A stretch of 64,000 nucleotides of DNA, from the NCBI GenBank assembly GCA_002839995.1, contig PGZC01000001.1, forward strand, positions 1 through 64,000, written 5' to 3'. A program made the translations under genes and the position numbers. Below the pieces are notes generated by a model. It saw nothing but the letters and a program-made list of their open reading frames with translations. It was not told the origin of the DNA and did not search any database. This DNA comes from Gammaproteobacteria bacterium HGW-Gammaproteobacteria-4 (GTDB lineage: Bacteria; Pseudomonadota; Gammaproteobacteria; Xanthomonadales; Xanthomonadaceae). Shown here piece after piece: positions 47,317 through 57,300 of this stretch. Numbering within the stretch: position 1 is the stretch's first letter; each line of letters starts with the position of its first letter.

Positions 47317-47796
47317 ATGGCGGCAGGTTTGAAGATCGGGGATATCGCTCTGCGTACGGGCACGCAGGTCGAGACCATCCGCTATTACGAGCGGGAAGGG
47401 TTGCTGCCTGCGCCCCCGCGCAGCGAAGGCAACTACCGGCTCTACGACGAGGCGCATGCCGAGCGTCTGACGTTCATCCGCCACTGCCGCTCGCTGGACA
47501 TGACGCTGGACGAAATCCGCACCCTGCTCAAATTCCGCGACGCACCCGATCAGAACTGTGGCGAGGCCAACGCGCTTCTCGATCGACACATCTGCCATGT
47601 TGCAGAACGCATCGACGACTTGCAGCGTCTGGAGAAGCGATTGAAGCAACTGCGGCGCCTGTGCCGGCGCACGCAAGCAACAAAGGACTGCGGAATTCTC
47701 AACGAACTGGCACTACCGAACGCCAGGATGGACGTCACCAGGTGTGTGCCCGGGACCCACTCCCAGCGCGGCAAGCGTAGGGCTCGATCACGATGA
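47317..47796 (+). CDS. cadR: CadR/PbrR-type Cd(II)/Pb(II)-responsive regulator
   Basis: 159 residues. The MerR HTH (LKIGDIALRTGTQVETIRYYEREGLLPAP) is followed by RSLDMTLDEIRTLLKF and the three metal Cys of this group: one in QNCGEANALLD, and two in LCRRTQATKDCGIL. It should activate the divergent czc cluster when Cd, Pb or Zn binds. The protein has an odd C-terminal extension (MDVTRCVPGTHSQRGKRRAR) past the usual end, running into the duplicated ATPase tail, so the original 3' end was probably replaced by recombination. Confidence 0.92.
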   Translation: MAAGLKIGDIALRTGTQVETIRYYEREGLLPAPPRSEGNYRLYDEAHAERLTFIRHCRSLDMTLDEIRTLLKFRDAPDQNCGEANALLDRHICHVAERIDDLQRLEKRLKQLRRLCRRTQATKDCGILNELALPNARMDVTRCVPGTHSQRGKRRARSR

Positions 47797-47894
47797 TCGG
47801 TGCAACCGTCAATGGCACCGGCATGGCGATGAGCCTGAGTTCGGTGTCGGTGGTGAGCAATGCCTTGCGGCTGGGGCGCGGCGGGCGGTATTGA
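47793..47894 (+). pseudogene. Duplicated 3' end of the copper P-ATPase gene
   Basis: From about 47817 the DNA repeats the end of the 36452 ATPase gene ([20 protein letters not shown] and the stop) almost base for base and continues into its downstream flank (compare 38742-38840). Only a 25-codon tail remains. It marks a recombination joint next to cadR. Confidence 0.9.
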
Positions 47895-47976
47895 ATCGCG
47901 AATCGCGAACGATTTGATTGCGATCAAGAACGCCAGTGCGATTGCAAGGCAGTATGGCGGCGACTGGAGACGGCAC

Positions 47977-48438
47977 ATGGCGATGATTACCCCGAAACGC
48001 CAACGACGAAGCCACTGCTGGATCGCTTTCTGGGCGGTTTTCGTGCTGCTGCTCAACCAGCAGACGGCAGTAGCGCACGTGTGCATGGACATGGCGCGCA
48101 CTGCGCCCAGTACCATCGTCCACGCGCATTCCGGCGCGCCGCATGTCACTGCCAGTACCGGCGTCGGTGTCGGTGCCGGTGCCGAAACAGCGATGGCGTG
48201 TCCGCACGATGGAACGCCCGCAACGACCGCAACGACCGCTTGCATGGTGCACTGCACCAATTCTGAGGCGGACAGCCAGGTTGCCAAATTGCCCACGATC
48301 CCGATGCTCCCCGGCGGCGATTTCTGGCCTTTGAGTGTGCGGATTGAGACCACGATGGTTCCATGCTGTCGTCGCGTCGATGTAACCCGCAAGGCGGACA
48401 ACCGGCGGCTCTACGAGTTCTGCACGCTGCTGATCTAG
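47977..48438 (+). CDS. CopL-like Cys/His-rich exported protein
   Basis: 153 residues. A signal segment (WIAFWAVFVLLLNQQTAVAH) is followed by HVCMDM, a Val/Gly/Ala linker, ACPHDG and ACMVHC, then a second Cys pair near the end (VPCCRRV). The arrangement and the TIPMLPGGD stretch parallel the CopL proteins at 30632 and 51156, but identity is low. It precedes the porin gene. GGAGA upstream gives this one an ordinary ribosome binding site, unlike the other two. The role in metal binding is inferred. Confidence 0.6.
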   Translation: MAMITPKRQRRSHCWIAFWAVFVLLLNQQTAVAHVCMDMARTAPSTIVHAHSGAPHVTASTGVGVGAGAETAMACPHDGTPATTATTACMVHCTNSEADSQVAKLPTIPMLPGGDFWPLSVRIETTMVPCCRRVDVTRKADNRRLYEFCTLLI

Positions 48439-48603
48439 GGCTGCTCCGCCACCGATCCCGGTGCGCTGCCCCATCTGATTCGTCCCATCGGGTATCGACG
48501 CGTTTCTCGCAGCACGGGTATCTCTGTGCGGAAACGGCACGCCCACCTGTCTGCTTACATTCAACGCCGAGCCAAGTCGCCCGGCGAATAAAGGACAACA
48601 ACC

Positions 48604-49899
48604 ATGCGTACTCGATTTGCAACCCCGTTGGCGCTTGCCGTTGGCATCGCGGCAGCCCTCGCAACACCCTGGGCATTGGCGGCATCCACGCCGGCCGCCC
48701 AGGCGACCGACACCTCCGAACTGGCCGCATTGCGGGCGCAGGTCGCCGAACTCACGCGGCGTCTGGATGAGTTGACGCAGAAAGCAGATACCACGCAGGT
48801 CACCGCCCAGGCCGCACAGGACGCCGCGCAGGCGGCGGATCAGCGAACGGCACAACTGGAGCAACAGACGAAAACGTTGGTCGCCACGCAGGCGAGTGCC
48901 ACCCGCGTTGTCTCGCATCTGGGTGGCTATGGCTTCGCCAACTTCGTCGCTCCACAGAACGGCAACTCGGTTTTCTCGCAAGTGGGCTTCAACCCGATCT
49001 TTCACTACAGCTACGACGACAAGGTATTTTTCGAAGGCGAGCTGGAACTGGAGGCCGAGGAGGATGGTTCGACTTCCACCGCGCTCGAGTTCGCCAACAT
49101 CAACTGGCTGTTCAGCGACAACGCCATGCTGGTCGCCGGCAAGTTCCTTAGCCCACTCGGCAATTTCCGCCAGAACCTGCACCCGGCCTGGATCAACCGC
49201 TTCGCCACCATGCCGCTGGGGTTCATGGACGGTGGCGCCGCGCCGATCGCCGATGTCGGCCTGCAACTGCGCGGATCGTTTGTGATGGGAGCGGCTGGGC
49301 AACTCAACTACTCCGGATTCGTCACCAATGGGCCGACGCTGGAAGCCGATGGCGACGAACTTGAAGCCATTGCAACCGAGGGCGGCACCGGTAACGCCGA
49401 CGGCAATTTCACTGTCGGGGGACGGGTCGGCTGGTTGCCCGTGCCGACGCTGGAAATTGCCGGTTCGTATGCCCGTGGGCGGGTCAGCGTGACCTCGATC
49501 GACGGACTGGAAGCGGAGGACGAGCCGACCCGCAGCTACCGTTTCTATGGCGCCGATTTGAATTGGCAGCCGGTGAAGGGCCTGGATTTTCGCGCTGAGT
49601 ATGCACGCCAACGCGCAGGCAGCGCCGAGGCGAGCATTGCACCCGATGCGGCCGTGTGGCGGACCTGGTACACGCAGGCGGCGTACCGTTTCAGCGGCAC
49701 GCCATGGGAACTGGTCGCGCGTTATGGCGATTTCAAGTCCAACAACGCGATGATGTCGGGTAGCCAGTTCGGTACCGGCCTCAACTACTGGTTGACCGCA
49801 AGCACCGTGATCAAGGCAGGCTATGAATTTGCCAATCCTGATTCGCCGATGAGCACGGTAGGCGACCGGTTCATCATGCAACTTGCGCACGGATTCTGA
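48604..49899 (+). CDS. Outer membrane porin with N-terminal coiled coil
   Basis: 431 residues. A signal peptide (ALAVGIAAALATPWALAA) and a trimerising coiled coil (ELAALRAQVAELTRRLDELTQ, about 35-100) are followed by a beta-barrel (HLGGYGFANFVAPQNG, GKFLSPLGNFRQNLHPAW, ending FIMQLAHGF). It resembles phosphate-selective OprO/P-like and related porins. In this cluster it may carry an anion or respond to metal. It lies 12 bp upstream of the diheme cytochrome gene, so the two are co-transcribed. Confidence 0.8.
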   Translation: MRTRFATPLALAVGIAAALATPWALAASTPAAQATDTSELAALRAQVAELTRRLDELTQKADTTQVTAQAAQDAAQAADQRTAQLEQQTKTLVATQASATRVVSHLGGYGFANFVAPQNGNSVFSQVGFNPIFHYSYDDKVFFEGELELEAEEDGSTSTALEFANINWLFSDNAMLVAGKFLSPLGNFRQNLHPAWINRFATMPLGFMDGGAAPIADVGLQLRGSFVMGAAGQLNYSGFVTNGPTLEADGDELEAIATEGGTGNADGNFTVGGRVGWLPVPTLEIAGSYARGRVSVTSIDGLEAEDEPTRSYRFYGADLNWQPVKGLDFRAEYARQRAGSAEASIAPDAAVWRTWYTQAAYRFSGTPWELVARYGDFKSNNAMMSGSQFGTGLNYWLTASTVIKAGYEFANPDSPMSTVGDRFIMQLAHGF

Positions 49900-49910
49900 G
49901 GAGAACCGAC

Positions 49911-50561
49911 ATGAATCGTATTCACACTATCCTGATGCGCGCTTGCGCGGTCGGCCTGATTGCCATGGCAACCCCGTTCGCAACCGCCGCTGCCGCACCC
50001 GTGGCCGAACCGGCGCGGCCTGCGAACGACCCGATGACTTTTGCCCGTGGCGCGCAGGTCTGGGCCGACACCTGCAACCGTTGCCACAACTTTCGCGATC
50101 CCAAGGAGTTCAGCGACGTGCAGTGGCGTGCAGTCATGTTGCACATGCGCATCCGCGCCAACCTGACCGGCCAGCAATCGCGCGAGATTCTCGGTTTCCT
50201 GCAAGGAAGCAATGATCCGGCCGCGGCGATTTTCGCTCCGGCCAAGGCATCGTCGATCGTGGCCACCGCGGTGGCTGGATCAGGCGCTGAACCCGCGGTG
50301 TTGTTCAATCAGACCTGCATTGCCTGCCACGGCGCCAACGGCAAGGGTGCGCTGCCCGGCGTTCCGGACTTCACGAGCGCTCAAGGGCCGCTGGCGCGCA
50401 AGACCGACGCCCAACTTGCGGCGAGTATCCTCAACGGTTTGCAAACGCCAGGCGCAGCCATGGCAATGCCCGCTCAGGGCGGCAACCCTGCAGTTTCGGA
50501 GACGGATGCCGCGGCATTGGTTCGCTACCTGCGCGCGCAGTTTTATCCCGGCACGCCATGA
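49911..50561 (+). CDS. Periplasmic diheme cytochrome c
   Basis: 216 residues. A signal peptide (AVGLIAMATPFATAAAA) and two heme sites: CNRCH (near 55) in an N-terminal quinol-dehydrogenase-like segment, and CIACH (near 142) in a C-terminal class I domain with a likely Met ligand in AMAMPAQGGNP. It likely shuttles electrons in the periplasm. Its place between a porin and the cus genes suggests a link to copper redox handling, as for the cytochrome in the cop operon. Confidence 0.83.
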   Translation: MNRIHTILMRACAVGLIAMATPFATAAAAPVAEPARPANDPMTFARGAQVWADTCNRCHNFRDPKEFSDVQWRAVMLHMRIRANLTGQQSREILGFLQGSNDPAAAIFAPAKASSIVATAVAGSGAEPAVLFNQTCIACHGANGKGALPGVPDFTSAQGPLARKTDAQLAASILNGLQTPGAAMAMPAQGGNPAVSETDAAALVRYLRAQFYPGTP

Positions 50562-50683
50562 AGCACGGCAACTGCCAATGGCGGCAGGTATGACGTATCG
50601 CTTTGCGGCCACGGATGGCCGCATCCCGCCGCAGGATGCCATTCCGCAGCGGTCCCATAGGCCCAACCCAACGAGGTGATGTC

Positions 50684-51097
50684 ATGAATGGTTCAAACAA
50701 AAACTCTCGCAGCCTGCAATCGTTTCGCGCACGGGTGCCCGTATTGCCGACGCGGCGCGCTGTGATCGCCGCGCTGGGCGGGCTGTTGCTCGCCAGCAGC
50801 GTCAGCGCCGGCCCGGTCTACCATCGCTTGGTGATGCAGGGGCAGGTATTGTCGGTGGACGGCAATTCGCTGGTGGTCTGCATCGGCGACGGCAGTGGCG
50901 CCCAGGTCGGTCAGGAGTTGAACCTGGTTCGGCATGTGCGCGACAGCGTTGCGCCCAAGGCCGGCGGCCCAGGTTTCCACCGCGAGTCGATCGGCAAGGT
51001 GCGTATCGCCAAAATCTTCGATGCGCATTACGCCAGCGCCGAGGTGGTTCAGGGCGAAGCGAAAGCCAGCGACATGGTGGAGCTGGAAAGCAAGTGA
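50684..51097 (+). CDS. Small exported beta-rich protein, unknown function
   Basis: 137 residues. A twin-arginine-like signal (PTRRAVIAALGGLLLASSVSA) is followed by about 95 residues of predicted beta strands (RLVMQGQVLSVDGNSLVVCIGDGSGAQVGQELNLVR, SIGKVRIAKIFDAHYASAEVV; given in pieces here as they form one block). The pattern recalls the C-terminal SH3-like domain of FlgT or other outer-surface adaptors, but I do not recognise the family. It is probably in the same transcript as the cytochrome. Confidence 0.65.
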   Translation: MNGSNKNSRSLQSFRARVPVLPTRRAVIAALGGLLLASSVSAGPVYHRLVMQGQVLSVDGNSLVVCIGDGSGAQVGQELNLVRHVRDSVAPKAGGPGFHRESIGKVRIAKIFDAHYASAEVVQGEAKASDMVELESK

Positions 51098-51139
51098 CTT
51101 GCATTGCCGCCAGCACCCGGATCGCCATGCAGCACCGAC

Positions 51140-51155
51140 TGGTATACTCCGCCCA
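51140..51155 (+). promoter_or_regulatory. Extended -10 promoter of the second CopL-like gene, near-leaderless
   Basis: TGGTATACT (51140-51148) is an extended -10. Seven nt separate it from the ATG at 51156, so transcription should begin at or one base before the start codon. No -35 and no Shine-Dalgarno sequence are evident. Confidence 0.55.
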
Positions 51156-51548
51156 ATGAACCGTCGCTTCCCCAGGCACCTGTTCGCCATCACCGGCCGT
51201 CTGCTGCTGGCGGTGGCGCTGGTGTTTTCGACTGGGCCATGGGCGGCGGTTCTGGCCTCGACGCCGGCGGATTGCCCACACATGATGGGCGACATGCCGC
51301 ACGCTGCTGCCCATGATTGCTGTCCGGATGCCGATGGCGCTGGCGGCATGCCCGACTGCGGCAAGCACGGCTCGCTCTGCACCGGTATCTGCACCGCGGT
51401 GTGCGGGCTGGCCGGGTCGTGTACGGTGCCCGCCGCGGTAGCGTTTACCGGCTTGTCCGCGACTGCGATAACACCGCTCCCGCGTTCCGGCGTGCACGCG
51501 CCGTCGATGTTCGCCGCGCCGGCATTGCGACCCCCGATTTCCATCTGA
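51156..51548 (+). CDS. CopL-family Cys/His-rich protein, cus-linked
   Basis: 130 residues. A signal (ITGRLLLAVALVFSTGPWAAV) is followed by DCPHMMGDMPH, AHDCCPDADG and CGKHGSLCTGICTAVCG, the Cys/His density of CopL, and the end APALRPPISI parallels LPHLIRPPIC of the copL at 30632. It precedes cusCBA, as copL precedes copAB. The predicted product is an exported copper binder; a cis-regulatory role is proposed in the findings. Confidence 0.75.
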   Translation: MNRRFPRHLFAITGRLLLAVALVFSTGPWAAVLASTPADCPHMMGDMPHAAAHDCCPDADGAGGMPDCGKHGSLCTGICTAVCGLAGSCTVPAAVAFTGLSATAITPLPRSGVHAPSMFAAPALRPPISI

Positions 51549-51561
51549 TTGCCCGATCGCC

Positions 51562-51586
51562 CCGGCCTTACCTGCGGCCGGTCTTT
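51562..51586 (+). terminator. Terminator-like hairpin between the CopL-like gene and cusC
   Basis: CCGGCC (51562-51567) and GGCCGG (51576-51581) form a 6-bp all-GC stem with an 8-nt loop, followed by TCTTTGATT. It lies 14 bp after the CopL-like stop and just before cusC, so it may attenuate transcription into cusCBA. Confidence 0.5.
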
Positions 51587-51609
51587 GATTGCAATGGATG
51601 GGAATCACC

Positions 51610-52995
51610 ATGATCTGTACTTTCTTGAGCCGCTGCGCTGGCGCCAGCGCGCTGCCGGGCGCATCGCCGCGTTTCCGTGGCGGTGCGGTCCGTTGCCGTT
51701 CGACGGCGGTAAACGTCGTCTTTTTATTGCTTGCCTGGGTAACGATGGGCGCTGCGGCGCAGTCGCCGACCGAGACCGCGCTGCCGATATCCGCGTTGAC
51801 CTTGCCCGAAGCCCTGCGCATCGCCGTCGACGGCAATCCGGGGCTGATCGAACTGCGCGAGCGCGCGTTGGCCGCGGCAGAGGTGCCGTCGCAGGCCGGT
51901 ACCTTGCCCGATCCGAAGCTGAACTTCAATGCGCTCAACCTGCCGGTGGACACTTTCAGCCGCAGCCAGGAAGCGATGACCCAGATGCAGTTCGGGGTCA
52001 GTCAGAGCTTCCCGTTTCCCGGTACCTTGAGCTTGCGCCGCGAAGCGGCCACGTACGAAGCACAAGCGGCCAGCCTGTCGGTCGACGAGGCCCGGCTGCG
52101 GCTGTTGCGCGATGTCAAGAAAGTCTGGTGGGAGTTGGCCTATCTCGACCGGGCGATGGCGATCATTCGCGACAATCTGACCCTGATCGACCAGTTCATC
52201 GACATTGCCAACACGAAGTACGGTGTGGGCAAGGGATTGCAACAGGATGTGCTGCTCGGCCAGGTGGAACGTGGCCGTTTGCATGATCGCATGCTGCAAC
52301 TGCAGGGCATGCGGGGGGTCATGGCCGCACGGCTCAACGCCTTGCTGGCGCGACCACAGAATACGTTGGTGAAGTTGCCTGAGCGGATCGACGAGGCCTT
52401 GCCCACGCTGTCCATGCCTGGGCGATTCATCAGCGAAGCCGAACAACGGCGCCCGCTGCTGGCGGTGCTCGAAAACAAGGTCAAGGCGGCAGAAGCGAAT
52501 CGCGATCTGGCGAAAAAATCGCTGTATCCGAACTTCAGTCTGGGCGCCAATTATGGCCTGCGCAGCGGCCAGAACCCGAATGGCAGCAACCGCGCGGACT
52601 TTTTCAGCGTCATGTTGAGCGTGGAAATCCCGCTGTATGCAGGCAGCAAGCAACGGCGTTTGGTCAGCCAGCGCAGCGCCGAGTTGTCGGCACAAAACGA
52701 TGCGTTGCTCGATACGCGCAATCAGGTCAGTGCCGAAGTCCAGGCCGCCTGGTATGCCTTCCAACAGGCGCAGGAACAAAGCCGGTTGTTTCACGGCGGC
52801 ATCATTCCGCAGAGCCGGCAGACGGTGGAGTCGATGCTCGCCGGTTACCAGGTCAACAAGGTGGATTTCCTGAATCTGATGCAGTCGCAGATCAGTCTCT
52901 ACAACTTCGAACAACAGTATTGGCGTGCGCTGGCCCAGGCACGCCAGGCCCTCGCGGATCTGGCCGCCGCTTCAGGACAGGAGTCGATCGAATGA
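51610..52995 (+). CDS. cusC: CusC-type outer membrane efflux factor
   Basis: About 461 residues of the OEP/TolC family: a signal segment (VVFLLLAWVTMGAAAQ) and two helical repeats (ALTLPEALRIAVDGNPGLIEL; SVEIPLYAGSKQRRLVSQRS). It forms the outer membrane channel of the Cus pump. Several close starts exist (51589, 51598, 51610); the last is used. Its TGA overlaps the cusB ATG. Confidence 0.88.
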   Translation: MICTFLSRCAGASALPGASPRFRGGAVRCRSTAVNVVFLLLAWVTMGAAAQSPTETALPISALTLPEALRIAVDGNPGLIELRERALAAAEVPSQAGTLPDPKLNFNALNLPVDTFSRSQEAMTQMQFGVSQSFPFPGTLSLRREAATYEAQAASLSVDEARLRLLRDVKKVWWELAYLDRAMAIIRDNLTLIDQFIDIANTKYGVGKGLQQDVLLGQVERGRLHDRMLQLQGMRGVMAARLNALLARPQNTLVKLPERIDEALPTLSMPGRFISEAEQRRPLLAVLENKVKAAEANRDLAKKSLYPNFSLGANYGLRSGQNPNGSNRADFFSVMLSVEIPLYAGSKQRRLVSQRSAELSAQNDALLDTRNQVSAEVQAAWYAFQQAQEQSRLFHGGIIPQSRQTVESMLAGYQVNKVDFLNLMQSQISLYNFEQQYWRALAQARQALADLAAASGQESIE

Positions 52996-54332
52996 AAACC
53001 AAAACCATCCTTGTGGTCGGCCTGGCCGTGCTGATCGGTATCGGCGCCGGCTTCGGGTTCTCGCGCTGGCTGGCGCCGGCCGCACCGACGCAGAGCGACG
53101 GCGGCGAACGCAAGCCGCTGTACTACCGTAATCCGATGAACCCGGACGTGACCTCCAAGGTGCCGGCCAAGGACAACATGGGCATGGACTACGTGCCGGT
53201 GTACGCCGATGAAGCGGCTGGTGGCGGTGGCGTGGCGGGCAGCGTGCGGGTGGATCCATCGACCGTGCAGAGCTTCGGTGTGCGCACCGCTGAAGCGCGA
53301 CTTCAGGCAATGACCCGCGATGTCTTTACCGTCGGCCGGGTCGATTACGACGAGAAAAAACTCAGTCGATTCCACCCCAAGGTGGAGGGCTGGATCGAGC
53401 GCCAGCCGGTCGATGAAACCGGTTCGGTGGTGGCCCGCGGTACCAACTTGCTGGAACTGTATTCGCCGGTGCTGGTGGTGAGCCAGGAGGAATACCTGTT
53501 GGCGCTGCGCAACCGCGATGCATTGGCTGCAAGCCCGTACCCGGAGATTGCGCGCGGGGCCGAGCAGCTCGCGCAAAGCGCCCGGCAGCGGCTGTTGTTG
53601 CTCGACCTGCCACGTGCGCAAGTGCAGCGGCTGGAAAAGACCCGGCAGGTCGCGCACGCGGTGCCGATCCAGTCGCCGTTCGACGGCATCGTGGTCAAGG
53701 TCGGCGCGCGCGAGGGGATGTACGTGACCCCGCAGACGGAACTGTACGTGCTCGCCGACCTGTCGACCGTATGGGTCTACGCCGACGTCTATGAATACGA
53801 AATGCCGTGGGTGGCTGAAGGCGATCTCGCGCAATTGCAGCTAGCCAGCCTGCCCGAGCAGACCTTCGAGGGACGGGTGGACTTCATCTATCCGTATCTG
53901 GACAAAGCCACCCGCACCCAGAAGGTACGCCTCGCGTTCGCCAATCCCGGCCGCCTGCTCAAGCCCGAGATGTATGGCGATGTCAGCATCCGCACTGGCC
54001 GTCAGGTGGACGCGGTGGTGATTCCGGAGGAGGCGGTGATCCGCTCCGGTCGGCGTGAGCAGGTGTTCGTTCTGCGCTCGCCGGGGCAATACGAACCACG
54101 GCCGGTCACGCTCGGGGTCAGCTCCGATGGCATGGTACAGATCACAGGTGGCCTCAAAGCCGGCGAGCAGGTGGTGGTATCCGGGCAGTTCCTGATCGAT
54201 TCCGAATCCAAACTGCGTGAGGTCTCGGCCAAGATGCAGGAGCCTGCGAACACACCCGAAATGCCCGCCGGTCACGACATGAGTGCGATGGACGACATGG
54301 CGGCACCGTCGGAGACGGAGAAGCAACCATGA
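52992..54332 (+). CDS. cusB: CusB-type periplasmic adaptor
   Basis: 446 residues. An N-terminal membrane segment (ILVVGLAVLIGIGAGFGF), then a short metal-binding module (YYRNPMNPDVTSKVPAKDNM, a CPMHP-like domain without Cys), then membrane fusion domains (FHPKVEGWIERQPVDETGS, SPFDGIVVKVGAREGMYV, VYADVYEYEMPWV). It has a Met/His end (MPAGHDMSAMDDM). CusB links pump and channel and passes Cu(I)/Ag(I) to CusA. It overlaps both neighbours by 4 bp. Confidence 0.92.
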   Translation: MKTKTILVVGLAVLIGIGAGFGFSRWLAPAAPTQSDGGERKPLYYRNPMNPDVTSKVPAKDNMGMDYVPVYADEAAGGGGVAGSVRVDPSTVQSFGVRTAEARLQAMTRDVFTVGRVDYDEKKLSRFHPKVEGWIERQPVDETGSVVARGTNLLELYSPVLVVSQEEYLLALRNRDALAASPYPEIARGAEQLAQSARQRLLLLDLPRAQVQRLEKTRQVAHAVPIQSPFDGIVVKVGAREGMYVTPQTELYVLADLSTVWVYADVYEYEMPWVAEGDLAQLQLASLPEQTFEGRVDFIYPYLDKATRTQKVRLAFANPGRLLKPEMYGDVSIRTGRQVDAVVIPEEAVIRSGRREQVFVLRSPGQYEPRPVTLGVSSDGMVQITGGLKAGEQVVVSGQFLIDSESKLREVSAKMQEPANTPEMPAGHDMSAMDDMAAPSETEKQP

Positions 54333-57300
54333 TCGCCGACGTGATTGCGGGTTCACTGCGCAACAAATTGCTGGTGCTGATCTTCACCGGTCTGGCCGTG
54401 CTGGCCGGCGTGTGGGCCGTGAAAACCACGCCGCTGGACGCTATCCCCGACCTGTCCGACGTGCAGGTCATCGTTTTCACCGAGTATCCGGGCCAGGCGC
54501 CGCAGGTGGTGGAGGATCAGGTCACCTATCCGCTGACTACCGCGATGCTGGCGGTGCCGTTCGCCAAGACGGTGCGCGGCTATTCGTTCTTCGGCCTGTC
54601 GTTCGTGTACATCCTGTTCGAGGACGGTACCGACATGTACTGGGCGCGCTCGCGGGTGCTGGAATACCTCAACTTCGTCAGTGGGCAATTGCCGCGCGGG
54701 GTCACGCCCAGTCTCGGCCCGGACGCCACTGGTGTCGGCTGGATCTACGAATATGCGCTGGTGGATCGCAGCGGTGGCAGCGATCTGGCGCAACTGCGTT
54801 CGATCCAGGACTGGTACTTGCGCTACCAGTTGCAGACCGTGCCCGGTGTTTCCGAGGTGGCTTCGGTCGGCGGTTACGTCAAGCAGTATCAGGTCGAGGT
54901 CGACCCGAATGCGCTGGCCGCTTACGGCATTCCGCTGGCCAAGGTAAAGATGGCGATCCAGCGTTCCAACAACGACGTCGGTGGGCGGCTGGTCGAGATG
55001 GCCGAAACCGAATACATGGTGCGCGGGCGTGGCTATATCCGCGGCATTGAGGATCTGGAGGTCATACCGATCGGCGTCGGCGACGGCGGTACGCCGATCT
55101 ACCTGCGCGACGTGGCGCACGTGCAGCTTGGGCCGGAGCTGCGGCGCGGCGCAGCGGAACTTGATGGTGAGGGCGAAGTTGCCGGTGGCGTGGTGATCAT
55201 GCGCTACGGCGGCGATGCGCTGGCCACCATCGCGGCGGTACGCGTCAAGCTCGACGAATTGCGCGCCGGATTGCCGGCCGGAGTCGAAATCGTACCGGTC
55301 TACGACCGTGGTGCTTTGATCGAACGCGCGGTGGACAACCTCAAGGATAAGCTGCTGGAAGAGTTCATCGTGGTCAGCTTGATCTCGATGGCGTTTTTGC
55401 TGCATGCGCGCTCGGCGTTGGTCGCCATCCTCACCCTGCCGATTGGCGTGCTGCTGGCATTCCTGGTGATGCGCTGGCAGGGGCTGAGCGCCAACATCAT
55501 GTCGCTCGGCGGCATCGCCATCGCGGTCGGCGCGATGGTCGACGGCGCCATCGTGATGATCGAAAACGCGCACAAGCATCTGGAGCACGCCGAGCGCGAC
55601 AAAGGCAGCGTGCTCACCCTCGATGAGCGCTGGGCGGCGATCGGCACGGCTGCCAGGGAAGTGGGGCCGGCCTTGTTCTTCTCATTGCTGATCATCACCG
55701 TCTCGTTCTTGCCGGTGTTCACCTTGCAGGCGCAGGAAGGCCGCCTGTTCAGCCCGCTGGCCTTCACCAAGACCTACTCGATGGCCGCCGCGGCGATCCT
55801 GTCGGTAACCCTGACCCCGGTGCTGATGGGCTATTTCATTCGCGGGCGGATTCTTCCCGAGGCGAAGAATCCGGTCAACCGCGGCCTGCACTTCATTCAC
55901 AAGCCGGTGCTGGCCGCCGCCATGCGTTGGCGCAAGCTGACGGTGGGTCTGGCGGCGTTGCTGTTGGCCGCAAGCGTGTGGCCATTGCAGCATATCGGCA
56001 GCGAATTCATGCCGCCGATCGACGAAGGCGACATCTTGTACATGCCGTCGGCATTTCCGGGGATTTCCATTACCAAGGCCAAGCAGTTGCTGCAGCAAAC
56101 CGACAAGATGCTGATGACCTTCCCCGAGGTCGAGCGGGTGTTCGGCAAAGCCGGGCGGGCGCGGACCGCGACCGATCCCGCACCGCTGGCGATGTTCGAG
56201 ACGGTGGTCAAACTCAAGGCGAAAGATCAATGGCCCGATGCGAGCAAGACCACCCGCGAGCTGATGGACGAAATGGACCGGGCGATCCACATTCCCGGCG
56301 TCGCCAATGCGTGGACCATGCCGATCAAGACCCGTATCGACATGCTTTCCACCGGCATCAAGACCCCGATCGGTATCAAGGTTTCGGGTCCCGATCTGTC
56401 CGAGCTGGCACGCATCGGTCGCGACATCGAGGTGGCGATGAAACAGTTGCCGGAAACCCTGTCGGCCTTCGCTGATCGTGCCGTCGGCGGCTACTACCTC
56501 GACTTCGACATCCGGCGCGAAGACGCCGCCCGCTATGGCCTGACTGTTGGCGACGTGCAGGACGCGATCCAGTCGGCCATCGGCGGCATGAATGTCACTG
56601 AAACGGTGGAAGGGCTCGAACGCTACCCGGTGAATGTGCGTTATCCGCGCGAACTCAGGGATAATCTCGACGCCTTGAAACGGGTGCTGGTGGCAACGCC
56701 GACCGGCACCCAGGTTCCGTTGCAACTGGTCGCCGACCTGGAACTGCGCCGTGGTCCGCCCTCGATCAAGAGCGAGGATGCGCGCCCGAACGCCTGGATC
56801 TATGTCGATCTGAAAACCTCCGACATCGGTGGTTTTGTGGCCAAGGCGAAGCAGGTGATTGCTGAACAGGTCTCGCTGCCGTCGGGCTACAGCATCATCT
56901 GGTCCGGGCAGTTCGAATACATGCAGCGCGCCATCGAACGCCTCAAGCTGGTGGTGCCGCTGACGCTGGCGATCATCTTCCTGTTGCTGTACTTCAATTT
57001 CCGTAACGTCACCGCGCCCCTGGTGGTGATGCTGTCGATCCCGTTTGCGCTGATCGGCGGCATCTGGCTGCAATACGCGTTTGGATTCAACATGTCGGTG
57101 GCGGTGGCGGTGGGTTATATCGCGCTGGCTGGCGTTTCAGCCGAGATCGGCGTGTTGGTGTTGACCTTCATCGACCAGGAAGTGCTGCGGGTACGGCAAG
57201 CCTCGGGCAAGCCGCTGGGCCTGGACGAAATCCTGCTGGCCGCCCAGCGCGGCACCGCCGAGCGCGTGCGCCCGATCGTGATGACCGCCGCCGCCATCAC

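Noticed and set aside
48450-48463. Attenuator hairpin after the third CopL-like gene
   Set aside because: CACCG-ATCC-CGGTG is a short stem without a following T run, and this gene has an ordinary ribosome binding site, so it does not fit the pattern of the other two.
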